A stretch of DNA of 64,000 nucleotides from Sinanaerobacter sp. ZZT-01 (GCF_035621135.1 NZ_CP141728.1:806001-870000), one strand, 5' to 3'; positions 8,119-17,156 are shown, counted from the first letter of the stretch. Translations and numbers: made by a program. Notes: generated from the letters alone by a model not told the origin.

Positions 8119-8748
8119 CTATTTGAAGCCATCCATTAGAAATACGGTTTGCAGCGGTGGTTCTCCTCCAAGTAACCCAATTAAGTAAATGGAGTAATAG
8201 GTATCTGCTTCCAAAACTATGTTCGGCACTTCCAGCAGTACCTCGGACGTTCCTGTTATTCGAATCTGCAAATTATATATGCCCGGATCAAGTGAAAGAT
8301 AAGGAGTTATTTCACGATATGAAACATTACTGAAGAGTACCGTTCCATCCGTCAATGTAACATCAACGGAAGGTACATTAGGAGATAAATTGATAAAACA
8401 GAGCATTGATTTTTCAGGATTAATAATCAAGTGCGCATCCGGAATCAGTAAAAAATTAGCACCGTCTTCATTACTTGTTTTACTTCCTGCTAATGCTAAT
8501 GTTATAATTTCATCTGTTGCAACAGAAACAAACCTTGTCAAAAGAATGTTGTTCGTTCCCGCTTCATAAATTGAAACCTTATAATTATTTTTCAACACAG
8601 GAAGGTATGCAGTTGCTTCTCCAAACACCAAATCCTCTGCAACCAATTTATCGTCTACATATATGTCTACACCGACTATATCCGGATCAGCATGGAAGAT
8701 GCGAAAATAACCTAATTTAAAATAAACTTTACTCTTTTTTATATTCAT
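8119..8748 (-). CDS. Protein with two DUF4397 domains
   Basis: A 209-aa protein with two similar beta-rich halves. Each has the DUF4397 pattern: FRIFHADPDIVGVDIYVDDK at about 14-33 followed by YLPVLKNNYKVSIYEAGT, and LCFINLSPNVPSVDVTLTDG at about 116-135 followed by YLSLDPGIYNLQIRITGT. DUF4397 proteins of Firmicutes are usually cell-surface or secreted, but no signal peptide is seen here. GAGGT precedes the ATG. It sits in the same direction as the lysis pair 9007-9909, with the palindromic terminator at 8904-8931 between them. Function unknown. Confidence 0.82.
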   Translation of the reverse strand: MNIKKSKVYFKLGYFRIFHADPDIVGVDIYVDDKLVAEDLVFGEATAYLPVLKNNYKVSIYEAGTNNILLTRFVSVATDEIITLALAGSKTSNEDGANFLLIPDAHLIINPEKSMLCFINLSPNVPSVDVTLTDGTVLFSNVSYREITPYLSLDPGIYNLQIRITGTSEVLLEVPNIVLEADTYYSIYLIGLLGGEPPLQTVFLMDGFK

Positions 8749-8903
8749 AGTCCTACCTCATCCTATCTAAACATCATTTAATATACTACTATATATATGC
8801 GTCCATGCTGCTTTTAGGATAATAAGTTGAAAAGTATCTATAAAAAAGCAGTACACTCTTTTTTAATGTAAAAAAATAATTTTTTCTTGTCTTATTAAAG
8901 AAA

Positions 8904-8931
8904 GTTGCAGGATAGCATGCTATCCTGCAAC
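8904..8931 (-). terminator. Perfect 28-bp palindrome, terminator after holin
   Basis: Two 14-base arms (GTTGCAGGATAGCA and its complement) meet with no loop. On the minus strand the stem is followed by TTTCTTT. It lies about 75 bases past the holin stop. An operator role is possible because the DUF4397 promoter must lie nearby (8749-8900). Confidence 0.65.
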
Positions 8932-9006
8932 AAATTTTAAACCTTAGAATATTCTCCTTATCATTGAAGAATCTTTAGGCTTTCCATACGCCAAAAAACG
9001 TTATTT

Positions 9007-9255
9007 TTATTCCTTTTCTTTATATTCCATAACGCGATCGCTGTCATTTGCTCCAGGGGTAGTTGGATCAACGACAATTCCAATCGCAACTAAAATATTC
9101 ACTAGCAACCCAATTATTTGCATTACTTCATCCTGCGAAATAGATGTCGTAATACCAAAGATACCTAGTATTTGATATACAAAACTTGCTAAACAAGCCA
9201 GAAGCGCCGATAAAGTTGCTTTGTTTTTTAACCGCAGTATCCAGTTGATTTTCAT
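9007..9255 (-). CDS. Phage-type holin (phi LC3 family)
   Basis: A small membrane protein (82 aa) with the usual start INWILRLKNKATLSALLACLASFVYQILGIFGI, two hydrophobic segments (about 14-34 and 42-62) joined by a polar turn, and a charged tail. The motif VDPTTPGANDSDR is characteristic of phi LC3-type holins. Holins open the membrane to let an endolysin reach the wall. It follows the M23 endolysin by 24 bases. No capsid, tail or integrase gene is near, so it is an isolated lysis cassette. Confidence 0.9.
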   Translation of the reverse strand: MKINWILRLKNKATLSALLACLASFVYQILGIFGITTSISQDEVMQIIGLLVNILVAIGIVVDPTTPGANDSDRVMEYKEKE

Positions 9256-9279
9256 CCTACATCGTCCTTTCTCTTCATG

Positions 9280-9909
9280 TCATCCATCGCTTTTCGCTTT
9301 GGATAACTGAATCATAGCTGCAACTTCTTCTTTCGTTGCATATTTTTTCGGGCCGGCGCCTGTTACAATTCCATCTGCGATGGAATTCTCCCAGTGCTTC
9401 TTTGCCCACGGTGAAGGCAAATTTTCACTCCCGTTTAATATCTCTCTGACGATTGCAATCACTTCTTCTCTTGTCATATCCTCAACTCTCTTTACCTTTT
9501 CTAAATATGGTTGTGGATCGACCTGTAAACCATTTATAATTAACTCAAAGTGCAGATGTGTTTTTACGGATAATTTGGTCTTATCACTCGAATTCCCCAT
9601 CAAACCAATCTGCTGACCAGCCACAACTTTTTCGCCTTTTTTTATCGGACTCTGCTGTTTTAAATGCTGATACAGTGTCTTGTAGGTGCCATGATCAATG
9701 ATCACGACCCAACCTCGATAGTCATTCCAATAGTTATTACTTACCTTTCCTGAACTGACCGAAAAAATTGGAGTATCCAATACACTTCGGTTGTTTCCAA
9801 GGTCAATTCCTTTGTGGTTTATCGTTGCTCCTAGAATCCCTATTTTTCTTTTTCCATACTTACTCGTAATTCGCATCGGGATTACCGGCAAATGATCTAA
9901 TACAATCAA
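9280..9909 (-). CDS. M23-family peptidase endolysin
   Basis: Peptidoglycan endopeptidase with a LytM/M23 fold. Visible are the zinc-binding HKGIDLG (first His and Asp), ...GWVVIIDHGTYKTLYQHL and THLHFELIING (HxH), which are the catalytic and metal residues. After about residue 150 comes a C-terminal segment (MTREEVIAIVREILNGSENLPSPWAKKHWENSI and further) that resembles wall-binding or SLH-like tails of phage lysins. A frame opens from TTG at 9939, but that start lies in the terminator hairpin; TTG at 9909 with GAGGTG eight bases upstream is preferred (209 aa). It is paired with the holin 24 bases downstream. Confidence 0.85.
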   Translation of the reverse strand: MIVLDHLPVIPMRITSKYGKRKIGILGATINHKGIDLGNNRSVLDTPIFSVSSGKVSNNYWNDYRGWVVIIDHGTYKTLYQHLKQQSPIKKGEKVVAGQQIGLMGNSSDKTKLSVKTHLHFELIINGLQVDPQPYLEKVKRVEDMTREEVIAIVREILNGSENLPSPWAKKHWENSIADGIVTGAGPKKYATKEEVAAMIQLSKAKSDG

Positions 9910-9937
9910 AATGCTTTCACCTCTCTTTATCCTATTC

Positions 9938-9964
9938 AAAAAGGAGCCCGAAGGCTCCTTTTTT
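9938..9964. terminator. Bidirectional terminator between flavodiiron gene and endolysin
   Basis: GGAGCC-CGAA-GGCTCC is flanked by A and T runs, so it can stop transcripts from either side. For the minus-strand flavodiiron gene the stem is followed by TTTTTG. Confidence 0.88.
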
Positions 9965-10020
9965 AGTTAAAAAAGTTTATTTTTTTATAAGATGAAGCAA
10001 AATATCTTAGTTTTTACGAT

Positions 10021-12570
10021 CTAGAAAAGAGATAGCATGCTTTTCATAGATTCCTGATCTTGGAACGCAGTGAGAAGCCTTGCAGACCGTCCCACATCAC
10101 CGATGAGTATTCCACCGCAGAAACGGTCATTCCAGAAATACAATTTTTCGTAAACTCCTTTTCCATCATCTAAAAGTTCCACGCTCTTGTATCTTTTTTC
10201 CGGATCTTTCCCGTTGTCACCAATGGCAAATAAAGAAGTATTCATCCCATTAAATGCATTGGATGGTATGACTGTTTCATAAACGGCTTCATCTCCTGCC
10301 GCATTTGTTCCTGCAGTTTTACCCATTTCCAGTGACTGATTCCAAATTGCATAATTAATTCCCTTGAATTCTGCACAATCGCCACACGCATAAATGTCAG
10401 GAGAACTTGTCTGCATTTTCTCATTTACGATGATCGAGCGACCGCTTTCCAGTCCTGCATTTTTCGCCAATTCAACATTCGGCTTAATCCCTGTTGATAG
10501 AATGACCAAACCGCCTTTAATTTCAATGCCATCCGTCAATCGAATGCCCTCAGTATATTCCTCTCCAATGATTTCAGCAATACCAACATTCGTAAAGACA
10601 GAAATTCCAACCCGCTCAACCTCGTCTTGCAACAGTTCACTTCCACGTTCATCCAGCTGACGGCTCATCAATCCTGTAGAAAGCTCAATGACCGCTACTT
10701 TCATACCTGCTTGCTGCAATTCCCATGCAGTCTCAAGACCCAAGACGCCACCACCAATTACAATGGCTGATTCTGTATTTTCTTTGTACGCCTGAATCTG
10801 ATGAACATCCGCTATATTTCGAATGGTAAATACGCCTTTTTTCTCTACGCCCTTAATCGGTGGAACGAAGCATTCGGCTCCTGTTGCCAGAATCAGTTTA
10901 TCATAGCTTCTTGTTTCTCCATTATCGAGTGCTACTGTCTTTTCATTTGTGTGCAATTCTTTGACAGTTGCTCCCAGTGTTACTTTTATATTATTCGCTT
11001 GATACCATTCCGCTTCTTTTACAAAGAAATTCAAATCATCAATTTCTGTCAAGATTCCTTTCGTCAGCATCGGTCGATTATAGGTATTGACTTTTTCCGA
11101 TGAGATCATCTCAATGGAACACACATTATTTCTTTTTCTGATTTCTTCACAAGCAGACATTCCTGCTGCACCATTTCCAATCACGATAAACTTCTCGTCT
11201 TTAGAAGACTGGAATGTCACCAAATCCTGCTGTACTTCAACAAATTGCTCCGGTCCTACACCGCAGACAGGGCAAGCCTGAGGCGGCTCATCTCCTTCTA
11301 CAATTTCTCCGCAGATTAGGCATTTCCATTTTCTTGTTGCGCCCTTCACCGGCTTTGCATCTACGATTTTTCCTGCAAGTACAGAGGCTCCAAATCCAAA
11401 TCCAAACTCAAAGCACTCTTGAAATTGTGCCAAGCTTGGCTTAAATCTGATACGAAGACCTTCTCCATACACCTTCATATTTAACTGTTTTAAACGTTCT
11501 AAAACATTTGGTACTGCTTCCCCGCTCCAGCCGTAAGAACCAAAGGCAGAAGCGAGCTTCTTCCCATGTGTTTTGGCGAAAATAGAGGTAAGCAAATCCC
11601 AAATCGGCTTTAAAGCATCACCGACAATCGTCGGCGTTCCAAATAATAGTCCATCTGCCCAATACATATCGTCCAAAACGGTTTTATGATCCGTCGTAAC
11701 CAAATCATATAAACGAACTTCCATATCCCCTGCTGCCTGGATTCCTTTTTTTATTTCTTCTGCCATACTCTCGGTATATCCATAAGCAGAAACGTATGGG
11801 ATCACAACCGTCTTCTTTTTATTTGGATTTATTTCCGTTGCCCATTCACGATAATACTCCACCACTTCCTTTGGATTCTCTACCAAAACAGGTCCGTGAC
11901 CCGGACAAATCCTTACATAATCCAGCTCATCAATCTTCGCAATGGCTTTCAGCACATCTTGTTTAAACGGTCCCATGATATTATCAAAATAATAGCGAAG
12001 TGCTTTCATATAATCTTCTTTATTTTCAATTTTGTCATTCGTAACTTTTTCTAAAGAATAATGTGCGCCAAAGGAATCGCATGTAACCAGTGTTTTTTCC
12101 TCTTCAATATAAGTATATATACTATCCGGCCAGTGCAGATTCGGTGCATTTATAAAGCGAAGCGTCTTATCCCCTAAAGACAAAGTATCTCCGTCTTTCA
12201 CTACAACCGAATGCAGATCCCGATTGCAGATTTCTTTTACAAAATTAATCGCAGCTGCAGAACCTACAATCTTAATTTTTGGATTCAATTCCAATAGCTT
12301 CGCAATCGATCCGGAATGATCGGGTTCAGTATGATTTACAACAATATAAGAGATATCTTCAATTGAAACCAATGTTTTTAATCTTTCTAAGTATTCATCA
12401 AAAAACTTCTCTTTTGCCGTTTCAAAAATAGCTATTTTTTCTGATCCTCGAATCAAATAAGAATTATAGCTTGTTCCAAATTCTGTATACATAATGATGT
12501 CAAATACTTTCAAGTCAGGATCCAATGTCCCAATCCAATGTAAGTCTTTTGTTAACTCTACTGTCTTCAT
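10021..12570 (-). CDS. Flavodiiron protein fused to rubredoxin and NADH:rubredoxin oxidoreductase
   Basis: Single-chain oxygen (or NO) reductase of 849 aa. Order: metallo-beta-lactamase-like diiron domain (about 1-250) with VNHTEPDHSG and CPGHGPV ligands; flavodoxin domain (about 255-400) from PYVSAYGYTESMAEEI; rubredoxin (about 425-460) with CLICG and CPVCG; then an FAD/NADH reductase (about 465-849) with VIGNGAAGMSACEEI, ATGAECFVPP, GGGVLGLETA and YACGDCAEF. NADH electrons would pass through FAD, rubredoxin and FMN to the diiron site. This matches the class F type known from Clostridioides difficile. The ATG at 12570 has AAGGAAAGGG upstream; the longer frame to 12597 is less likely. It stands alone, with a terminator at 9938-9964. 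Confidence 0.94.
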   Translation of the reverse strand: MKTVELTKDLHWIGTLDPDLKVFDIIMYTEFGTSYNSYLIRGSEKIAIFETAKEKFFDEYLERLKTLVSIEDISYIVVNHTEPDHSGSIAKLLELNPKIKIVGSAAAINFVKEICNRDLHSVVVKDGDTLSLGDKTLRFINAPNLHWPDSIYTYIEEEKTLVTCDSFGAHYSLEKVTNDKIENKEDYMKALRYYFDNIMGPFKQDVLKAIAKIDELDYVRICPGHGPVLVENPKEVVEYYREWATEINPNKKKTVVIPYVSAYGYTESMAEEIKKGIQAAGDMEVRLYDLVTTDHKTVLDDMYWADGLLFGTPTIVGDALKPIWDLLTSIFAKTHGKKLASAFGSYGWSGEAVPNVLERLKQLNMKVYGEGLRIRFKPSLAQFQECFEFGFGFGASVLAGKIVDAKPVKGATRKWKCLICGEIVEGDEPPQACPVCGVGPEQFVEVQQDLVTFQSSKDEKFIVIGNGAAGMSACEEIRKRNNVCSIEMISSEKVNTYNRPMLTKGILTEIDDLNFFVKEAEWYQANNIKVTLGATVKELHTNEKTVALDNGETRSYDKLILATGAECFVPPIKGVEKKGVFTIRNIADVHQIQAYKENTESAIVIGGGVLGLETAWELQQAGMKVAVIELSTGLMSRQLDERGSELLQDEVERVGISVFTNVGIAEIIGEEYTEGIRLTDGIEIKGGLVILSTGIKPNVELAKNAGLESGRSIIVNEKMQTSSPDIYACGDCAEFKGINYAIWNQSLEMGKTAGTNAAGDEAVYETVIPSNAFNGMNTSLFAIGDNGKDPEKRYKSVELLDDGKGVYEKLYFWNDRFCGGILIGDVGRSARLLTAFQDQESMKSMLSLF

Positions 12571-12816
12571 TTTTACCCTTTCCTTTCTTTCCCCCATTCT
12601 ATATCATCAGCACTTTTCATAACTAACAATATAACGTTTTTGTATATACCCGTTTTCTCCCTTTTAAAACCAAAATTATGCTTCTCTTTCCAGTAATTTA
12701 GGTATATAATGCAAGCAAGTACAGATTTCCCCATATTCTTTTAATATGCCGAAATGTATCTGTTTTCATTCTTTACAATTGTATCGTAACATAAAAATAA
12801 AAAGGAGAATATACCT

Positions 12817-13842
12817 ATGTTGCTTAATCATGAAAAAATTAATTTTCTTCATCTGCCAACGCCTTTGGAATATTTGCCGACGCTCTCAAAAGAATTACAA
12901 ATAGAGCTGTATATAAAACGAGATGATCTGACCGGAATCGGCATGGGTGGAAATAAACTGAGAAAATTGGAATACTTCCTTTATGATGCAAAACAAAAGG
13001 GTGCAACCACGCTCTTAACTTTGGGCGGAGCACAAACCAATCACGGCCGCCTAACCGCTGCTGTTGCTGCAAAGCATGGTATGAAATGTGTCATTTTATG
13101 CATTGATGAATACCCCGGTGAAGTATCTGCAAACATACTCTTAGATCGCTTGATGGGAGCAGAAGTTGTTCTAAAGAAAAGTGATGGCCGGGATGTTTCC
13201 CTGCAATACGATGAATTGACCAAAGAAATAAGCAAGCGGTATGAATTGGAAGGTGAAGTTGTATATCCGATCCCAATCGGAGGTTCCAACGAGTTAGGAA
13301 TGTTAGGCTATTATGAATGTGCAATGGAGCTGACAAAACAGGCAGAGACTCTGGATTTAGAAAATGCTAGGGTAATTTCAACGGTAGGAAGTATGGGGAC
13401 CTACATGGGACTTTTCTGCGGCTTAAAAAATGAGAATTCTCCTTTGGCTTTAACGGGTATTGCGATTCTGCCTTTTGAAGAAGAAAAAGAAATTCATCTC
13501 ATGAACTATTTTAAAAAGATAAAAGATTTTTACAGTCTTCCTCTCACTCCGTCAGCATCTGATTTCGATGTAGAAACGGACTATATTCGAGAGGGTTATA
13601 ACAAACCGAATCAAAAGGTTCGAGAAGCAATCTATAAGATGGCTCGCAAAGAAGCGATTATTTTAGATCCCTGCTATACAGGAAAAACCTTTGCCGCTAT
13701 TTTAGATATGGTACAGCAAGGAAAAATAAAAAAAGGAGAAACGATTATTTTCCTGCATACCGGAGGTCAGCCGGGAATCAATACTCCATTCCACCGTATC
13801 GAGATGGAAAAAGAGCTCATTGATGGTGTCACAATTTTATAA
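12817..13842 (+). CDS. dcyD: D-cysteine desulfhydrase / ACC deaminase-family PLP enzyme
   Basis: Fold-type II PLP enzyme of 341 aa. Visible: the start HLPTPLEYLPTLSKEL, IKRDDLTGIGMGGNKLRKLE with the PLP lysine at about residue 47, LGGAQTNHGRLTAAVAAKHG binding the cofactor phosphate, and LHTGGQPG near the C-terminus. D-cysteine desulfhydrase would turn D-cysteine into pyruvate, sulfide and ammonia; ACC deaminase is the close relative. Sequence alone does not separate these; D-cysteine desulfhydrase is the common form in anaerobes. AAAAAGGAG lies eleven bases before the ATG. It runs divergently from the flavodiiron gene. Confidence 0.88.
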   Translation: MLLNHEKINFLHLPTPLEYLPTLSKELQIELYIKRDDLTGIGMGGNKLRKLEYFLYDAKQKGATTLLTLGGAQTNHGRLTAAVAAKHGMKCVILCIDEYPGEVSANILLDRLMGAEVVLKKSDGRDVSLQYDELTKEISKRYELEGEVVYPIPIGGSNELGMLGYYECAMELTKQAETLDLENARVISTVGSMGTYMGLFCGLKNENSPLALTGIAILPFEEEKEIHLMNYFKKIKDFYSLPLTPSASDFDVETDYIREGYNKPNQKVREAIYKMARKEAIILDPCYTGKTFAAILDMVQQGKIKKGETIIFLHTGGQPGINTPFHRIEMEKELIDGVTIL

Positions 13843-13883
13843 ATCGTAATCAACATGCTTTTAACTTTCTTCATATAATAAAG

Positions 13884-13928
13884 GCAGGTAAGGGGAATCT
13901 ACTATGCTCTCCTTACCTGCTTTTTGTT
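13884..13928 (+). terminator. Terminator after the PLP enzyme
   Basis: GCAGGTAAGG (13884-13893) pairs with CCTTACCTGC (13911-13920) and is followed by TTTTTGTTTC. Confidence 0.9.
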
Positions 13929-13955
13929 TCTCTTCTTCCTATTTCTTGGCCATAC

Positions 13956-15923
13956 TTAAGCTTTCTGTCTCACCATACCGCAGCGGTATGCATGCAGCAG
14001 CTTCTTCAGGTCTGCAATCTTTCCCTGCATCTGTCTGCCAAGATCTGTGTCTTTATTTAAGATACGTTCTGTAATGTCTTCTTTTGCAACCATTGTAGCA
14101 TGAATATCCTTTTCCTGCTCTACCGCAATTTTAGCAGATTCAAACGGCTCATGTGATGTTAGAATAAAGCCGTATGAATTATAGATCAGCGAATATCCCG
14201 CAATCCCCGTCTTTTTTTGGTATGGCTTTGCAAACCCGCCGTCGATTACAAAAACTCTCCCGTTTGCATGAACCGGACTGGTTCCCTTGCTTACCGGCAT
14301 ATGTCCATTAATGATGCGCGCCTCACCTTTCGGCAGATCAAACTCTTCAACCATTTTATCCACAATTTCTTCATCATCTATGAGCTTATAATATGGATTT
14401 TTTGCTTCATACCAGGTTGATTCATCATCTATGAAGCAACGCTCAAAGGTTGTAATTTTTTTCTTTCCGAAAAGCGGTGACTTATATCCACACCATAAAT
14501 ACCAGAAATAATCAACCCCACGCTCTTTCTGCGGAGTTCCTTCTTCTCCAAAATATCCTTCGCGTACAATCTGCTCTGCGTGATCCAACCAAGCCTTTCC
14601 TTTCATCGTTCCGGTGCTTGTTTTGATTTCTGAAAAAGAACCGTCAAGCTCCATTGGGATACAGCCATGGAATAGCAGGTTATCATTATAGCAGCTATAG
14701 ATATTGCCCTTTGCAAATAAAAATTGTATGTGCCGTTGCAGTGTTTCGCTCTCTAAAAATGCCTGCTGCAAGCGGTTCATTACTGCTTCTTCCGTTTCTG
14801 TCAGCTTATACGGATCTTCCGGATCAATCGTCGGGAAGAATTTATTGTTTAACTCATATACTTTTCCGTCTATCTCTACCGTTGCATTTTGATAATTTAC
14901 CTTGTGCAGCAAACGCAGTTCATCCATTTCATAGAAGGGGTGCTTTTCAATCAATTGGCCTTCCAATTTGAACTGAATAATCGCGATCGCTTTATTAATT
15001 TTTGCAAGAGAATTCACATCACTGGCATATAATGCATCCGTCGTGCTTACCTTTGGTTTGAAATTCGGGCACGGATCATCCGCATAGGTGCTCAATGCAA
15101 AGGTTACCAAAGGCCGAATGCTGATTCCGTAGCCAACCTCCAGCGTATGTAAGTTATCATAGCGTGTGCAAATTCTTATAATATTGGCAATGCATGACTT
15201 ATTCCCTGCTGCACCGCCCATCCATAAGATATCATGATTTCCCCATTGAATATCTACGCTGTGATGATTCATCAGCGCTTCCAAAATAATATCGCCGCCA
15301 GGGCCTCTGTCAAAAATATCGCCTATGATATGCAGACGGTTGACGCTGATTCGTGAAATCAGCTCTGACATTTTAATAATAAAATCATCCGCAGCATGGA
15401 TTTCAATAATTGTATTGATAATGCTTTGCCGATACTGCAGCTTGTTTTCGCTCTCACTTCTGCTTAATCCGTAAAGCAATTCTTCTATAATATAAGCATA
15501 TTCCTTTGGAACTTGCTTTCTTACATAAGATCTCGTGTATTTAAATGTAATGATTCCGCATAGTTCAATCAAGACTGCTAGTGTTTCTCGATAAAAGGCA
15601 TCTAAATCGGAAACCTCCTGCTTCATAATCTCTAGCTTTTGCTCTGGATAATAAATCAAAGTGGCAAGTGACTTTCTTTGTTCCGGAGTCATCCGTTCTC
15701 CAAAAGTCTCATCAATCTTCAATTTAATAACGCCGGATGCATTCTTTATAATATGAAGAAATGATTCATATTCTCCATGCAGGTCACTGATAAAATGTTC
15801 GGTACCTTTTGGCAAATTTAAAATTGCCATTAGATTAATGATCTCGGTACTGGCTTCGCCGACAGTTTTATACTGCTCTGATAACAGCTCTAGGTACTTT
15901 AGATCACTTTGGCTAATTTCCAT
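13956..15923 (-). CDS. fbp: Fructose-1,6-bisphosphatase, class III
   Basis: Gluconeogenic phosphatase (655 aa) that makes fructose 6-phosphate. Class III is the Firmicutes type and belongs to the metallophosphoesterase superfamily. Motifs: HFISDLHGEYESF (about 43-55), IIGDIFDRGPGGDIIL (about 200) and WGNHDILWMGG (about 235), all metal ligands, and later NGHMPVSKGTSPVHANGR. The length matches the usual 640-670 aa. The ATG has AAGGAAAGGGAAAGAC upstream. It is monocistronic as far as can be seen; the downstream neighbour ends convergently at 13842. Confidence 0.96.
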   Translation of the reverse strand: MEISQSDLKYLELLSEQYKTVGEASTEIINLMAILNLPKGTEHFISDLHGEYESFLHIIKNASGVIKLKIDETFGERMTPEQRKSLATLIYYPEQKLEIMKQEVSDLDAFYRETLAVLIELCGIITFKYTRSYVRKQVPKEYAYIIEELLYGLSRSESENKLQYRQSIINTIIEIHAADDFIIKMSELISRISVNRLHIIGDIFDRGPGGDIILEALMNHHSVDIQWGNHDILWMGGAAGNKSCIANIIRICTRYDNLHTLEVGYGISIRPLVTFALSTYADDPCPNFKPKVSTTDALYASDVNSLAKINKAIAIIQFKLEGQLIEKHPFYEMDELRLLHKVNYQNATVEIDGKVYELNNKFFPTIDPEDPYKLTETEEAVMNRLQQAFLESETLQRHIQFLFAKGNIYSCYNDNLLFHGCIPMELDGSFSEIKTSTGTMKGKAWLDHAEQIVREGYFGEEGTPQKERGVDYFWYLWCGYKSPLFGKKKITTFERCFIDDESTWYEAKNPYYKLIDDEEIVDKMVEEFDLPKGEARIINGHMPVSKGTSPVHANGRVFVIDGGFAKPYQKKTGIAGYSLIYNSYGFILTSHEPFESAKIAVEQEKDIHATMVAKEDITERILNKDTDLGRQMQGKIADLKKLLHAYRCGMVRQKA

Positions 15924-16099
15924 GTCTTTCCCTTTCCTTGTTTAAACTTTTCTGTGTCAATAAGTTTTTAAAATCAACTGATACTTCATCCTATGCATGA
16001 AAGCCATTTTGTATCAGAAGGCTTTATTATTTTATCATACTCCGTCAAATCCTACCAGCCTTTCTAGCATGGCAGCTTTTCAATGCACTTCATCGATTT

Positions 16100-16603
16100 C
16101 TATCGTTTTGATTCATATCCCTGCGGCGGACTATCCCAACTATAAGATTCTATGAAAAAACACCGTTTTGCATCGGGAAAATACAGAACAACTAAGTGGC
16201 TTCCGCTTTGTTTTTTATATTTTTGCAAAGAAAAATAGAACTCATCGAAAGGTGGGCAATAGCTTTTTGGAATGGACAAATCGCTTATTATCTCATTGGT
16301 ATTATCTTCTAATGATGATTCTTTTGTGAATGAAAACCCTTTTACAAATGACTCCTCTGCTTCTGTGACTTCATAAAGGGTATACCCCATTCCCTTTGCA
16401 TAGAAGCTGTCTGTATCTACGTGATAAATTTGCCGAAAACCAGCAGGAATGTCTATATCCCATGTATCTTCAATCGTTCTCGTAGGCGTAAAATAATATT
16501 TGTCAACTACACCAATCAGGAGCGGAAGCCAAAATGGAATGGATATAAGTATAAGAAGAACAGTTAAAATGTATTTTTCTCCTGCATCGCGATACTGTTT
16601 CAT
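16100..16603 (-). CDS. Unknown protein with one N-terminal membrane segment
   Basis: A 167-aa protein with one hydrophobic segment (about 12-35, LTVLLILISIPFWLPLLIGVV) and a soluble, probably extracellular, part rich in aromatic residues. I do not recognise a family. The soluble region has YHVDTDSFYAKGMGYTLYEVTE and a pair of cysteines (SYCPP and KRCFF) about 50 residues apart that might form a disulfide. It lies alone between fbp (176 bases) and the ACT gene (142 bases), with a usable ribosome site GGGGGGA-like region before the ATG. Confidence 0.65.
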   Translation of the reverse strand: MKQYRDAGEKYILTVLLILISIPFWLPLLIGVVDKYYFTPTRTIEDTWDIDIPAGFRQIYHVDTDSFYAKGMGYTLYEVTEAEESFVKGFSFTKESSLEDNTNEIISDLSIPKSYCPPFDEFYFSLQKYKKQSGSHLVVLYFPDAKRCFFIESYSWDSPPQGYESKR

Positions 16604-16719
16604 AATCCCCCCAATAATATTTTATTTAAATTTTTTACTTTAATTAAGCAAATCACATTTATTGATGTTAATTGTACTATGAATGATCGGATAAAACAAA
16701 ATAAATTATAATTGATTAT

Positions 16720-16747
16720 AAAAAAAAAGTGGCAATTGCCACTTTTT
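16720..16747 (-). terminator. Terminator of paaK-ACT operon
   Basis: GTGGCAATTGCCAC (16729-16742) is a perfect palindrome with nine T following it on the minus strand. The ACT gene stop codon sits at its edge. Confidence 0.9.
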
Positions 16748-17156
16748 ATTGTATCACTTTAATGCCTCGTTCTGAAAGAACCTTTGCTGCCTTTTCCATA
16801 TGATCCGTTTTCAAAACAATATATGGAAGCTCTCTCATACGCATGACATAAGAGTAAATATAATCAATATTAATATCATTTTCGCTCAAAATCTGAAAAA
16901 TTGCATCCAGACTACCCGGTTTGTCTTCCGGCTCTACCGCTAAAACATCACTTATCTTTGCGACAACTCCTTCTTTTGTTAATATAGCCACCGTCTCCTC
17001 CGGATTATCCACTACCATCCTTAAAATTCCGAATTCCGTTGTGTCAAAAACAGAAATTGCCCGAATATCAATATGGTTCTTTACTAATATAGAAGTCAAT
17101 TTCGCCAAAGACCCCTTTTCGTTTGGGATAAAAATAGAAATTTGTTTTACCAGCAT
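16746..17156 (-). CDS. Tandem ACT-domain protein
   Basis: A 136-aa protein made of two ACT domains: residues about 4-65 (ISIFIPNEKGSLAKLTSILV, DIRAISVFDT) and about 70-136 (EDKPGSLDAIFQILSENDIN, YIVLKTD). ACT domains bind amino acids and control enzymes; the G at each loop (KGSL, PGSL) is the ligand turn. The ATG overlaps the paaK stop (TAATG), so the two are coupled. The paaK-ACT pairing is common in anaerobes, often with indolepyruvate:ferredoxin oxidoreductase genes, and suggests that an aromatic amino acid or aryl acid is sensed. That ligand is inferred. Confidence 0.9.
   Translation of the reverse strand: MLVKQISIFIPNEKGSLAKLTSILVKNHIDIRAISVFDTTEFGILRMVVDNPEETVAILTKEGVVAKISDVLAVEPEDKPGSLDAIFQILSENDINIDYIYSYVMRMRELPYIVLKTDHMEKAAKVLSERGIKVIQ

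Noticed and set aside
9007-9909. Complete prophage around the lysis genes
   Set aside because: No integrase, capsid, portal, terminase or tail gene lies in the window near it.
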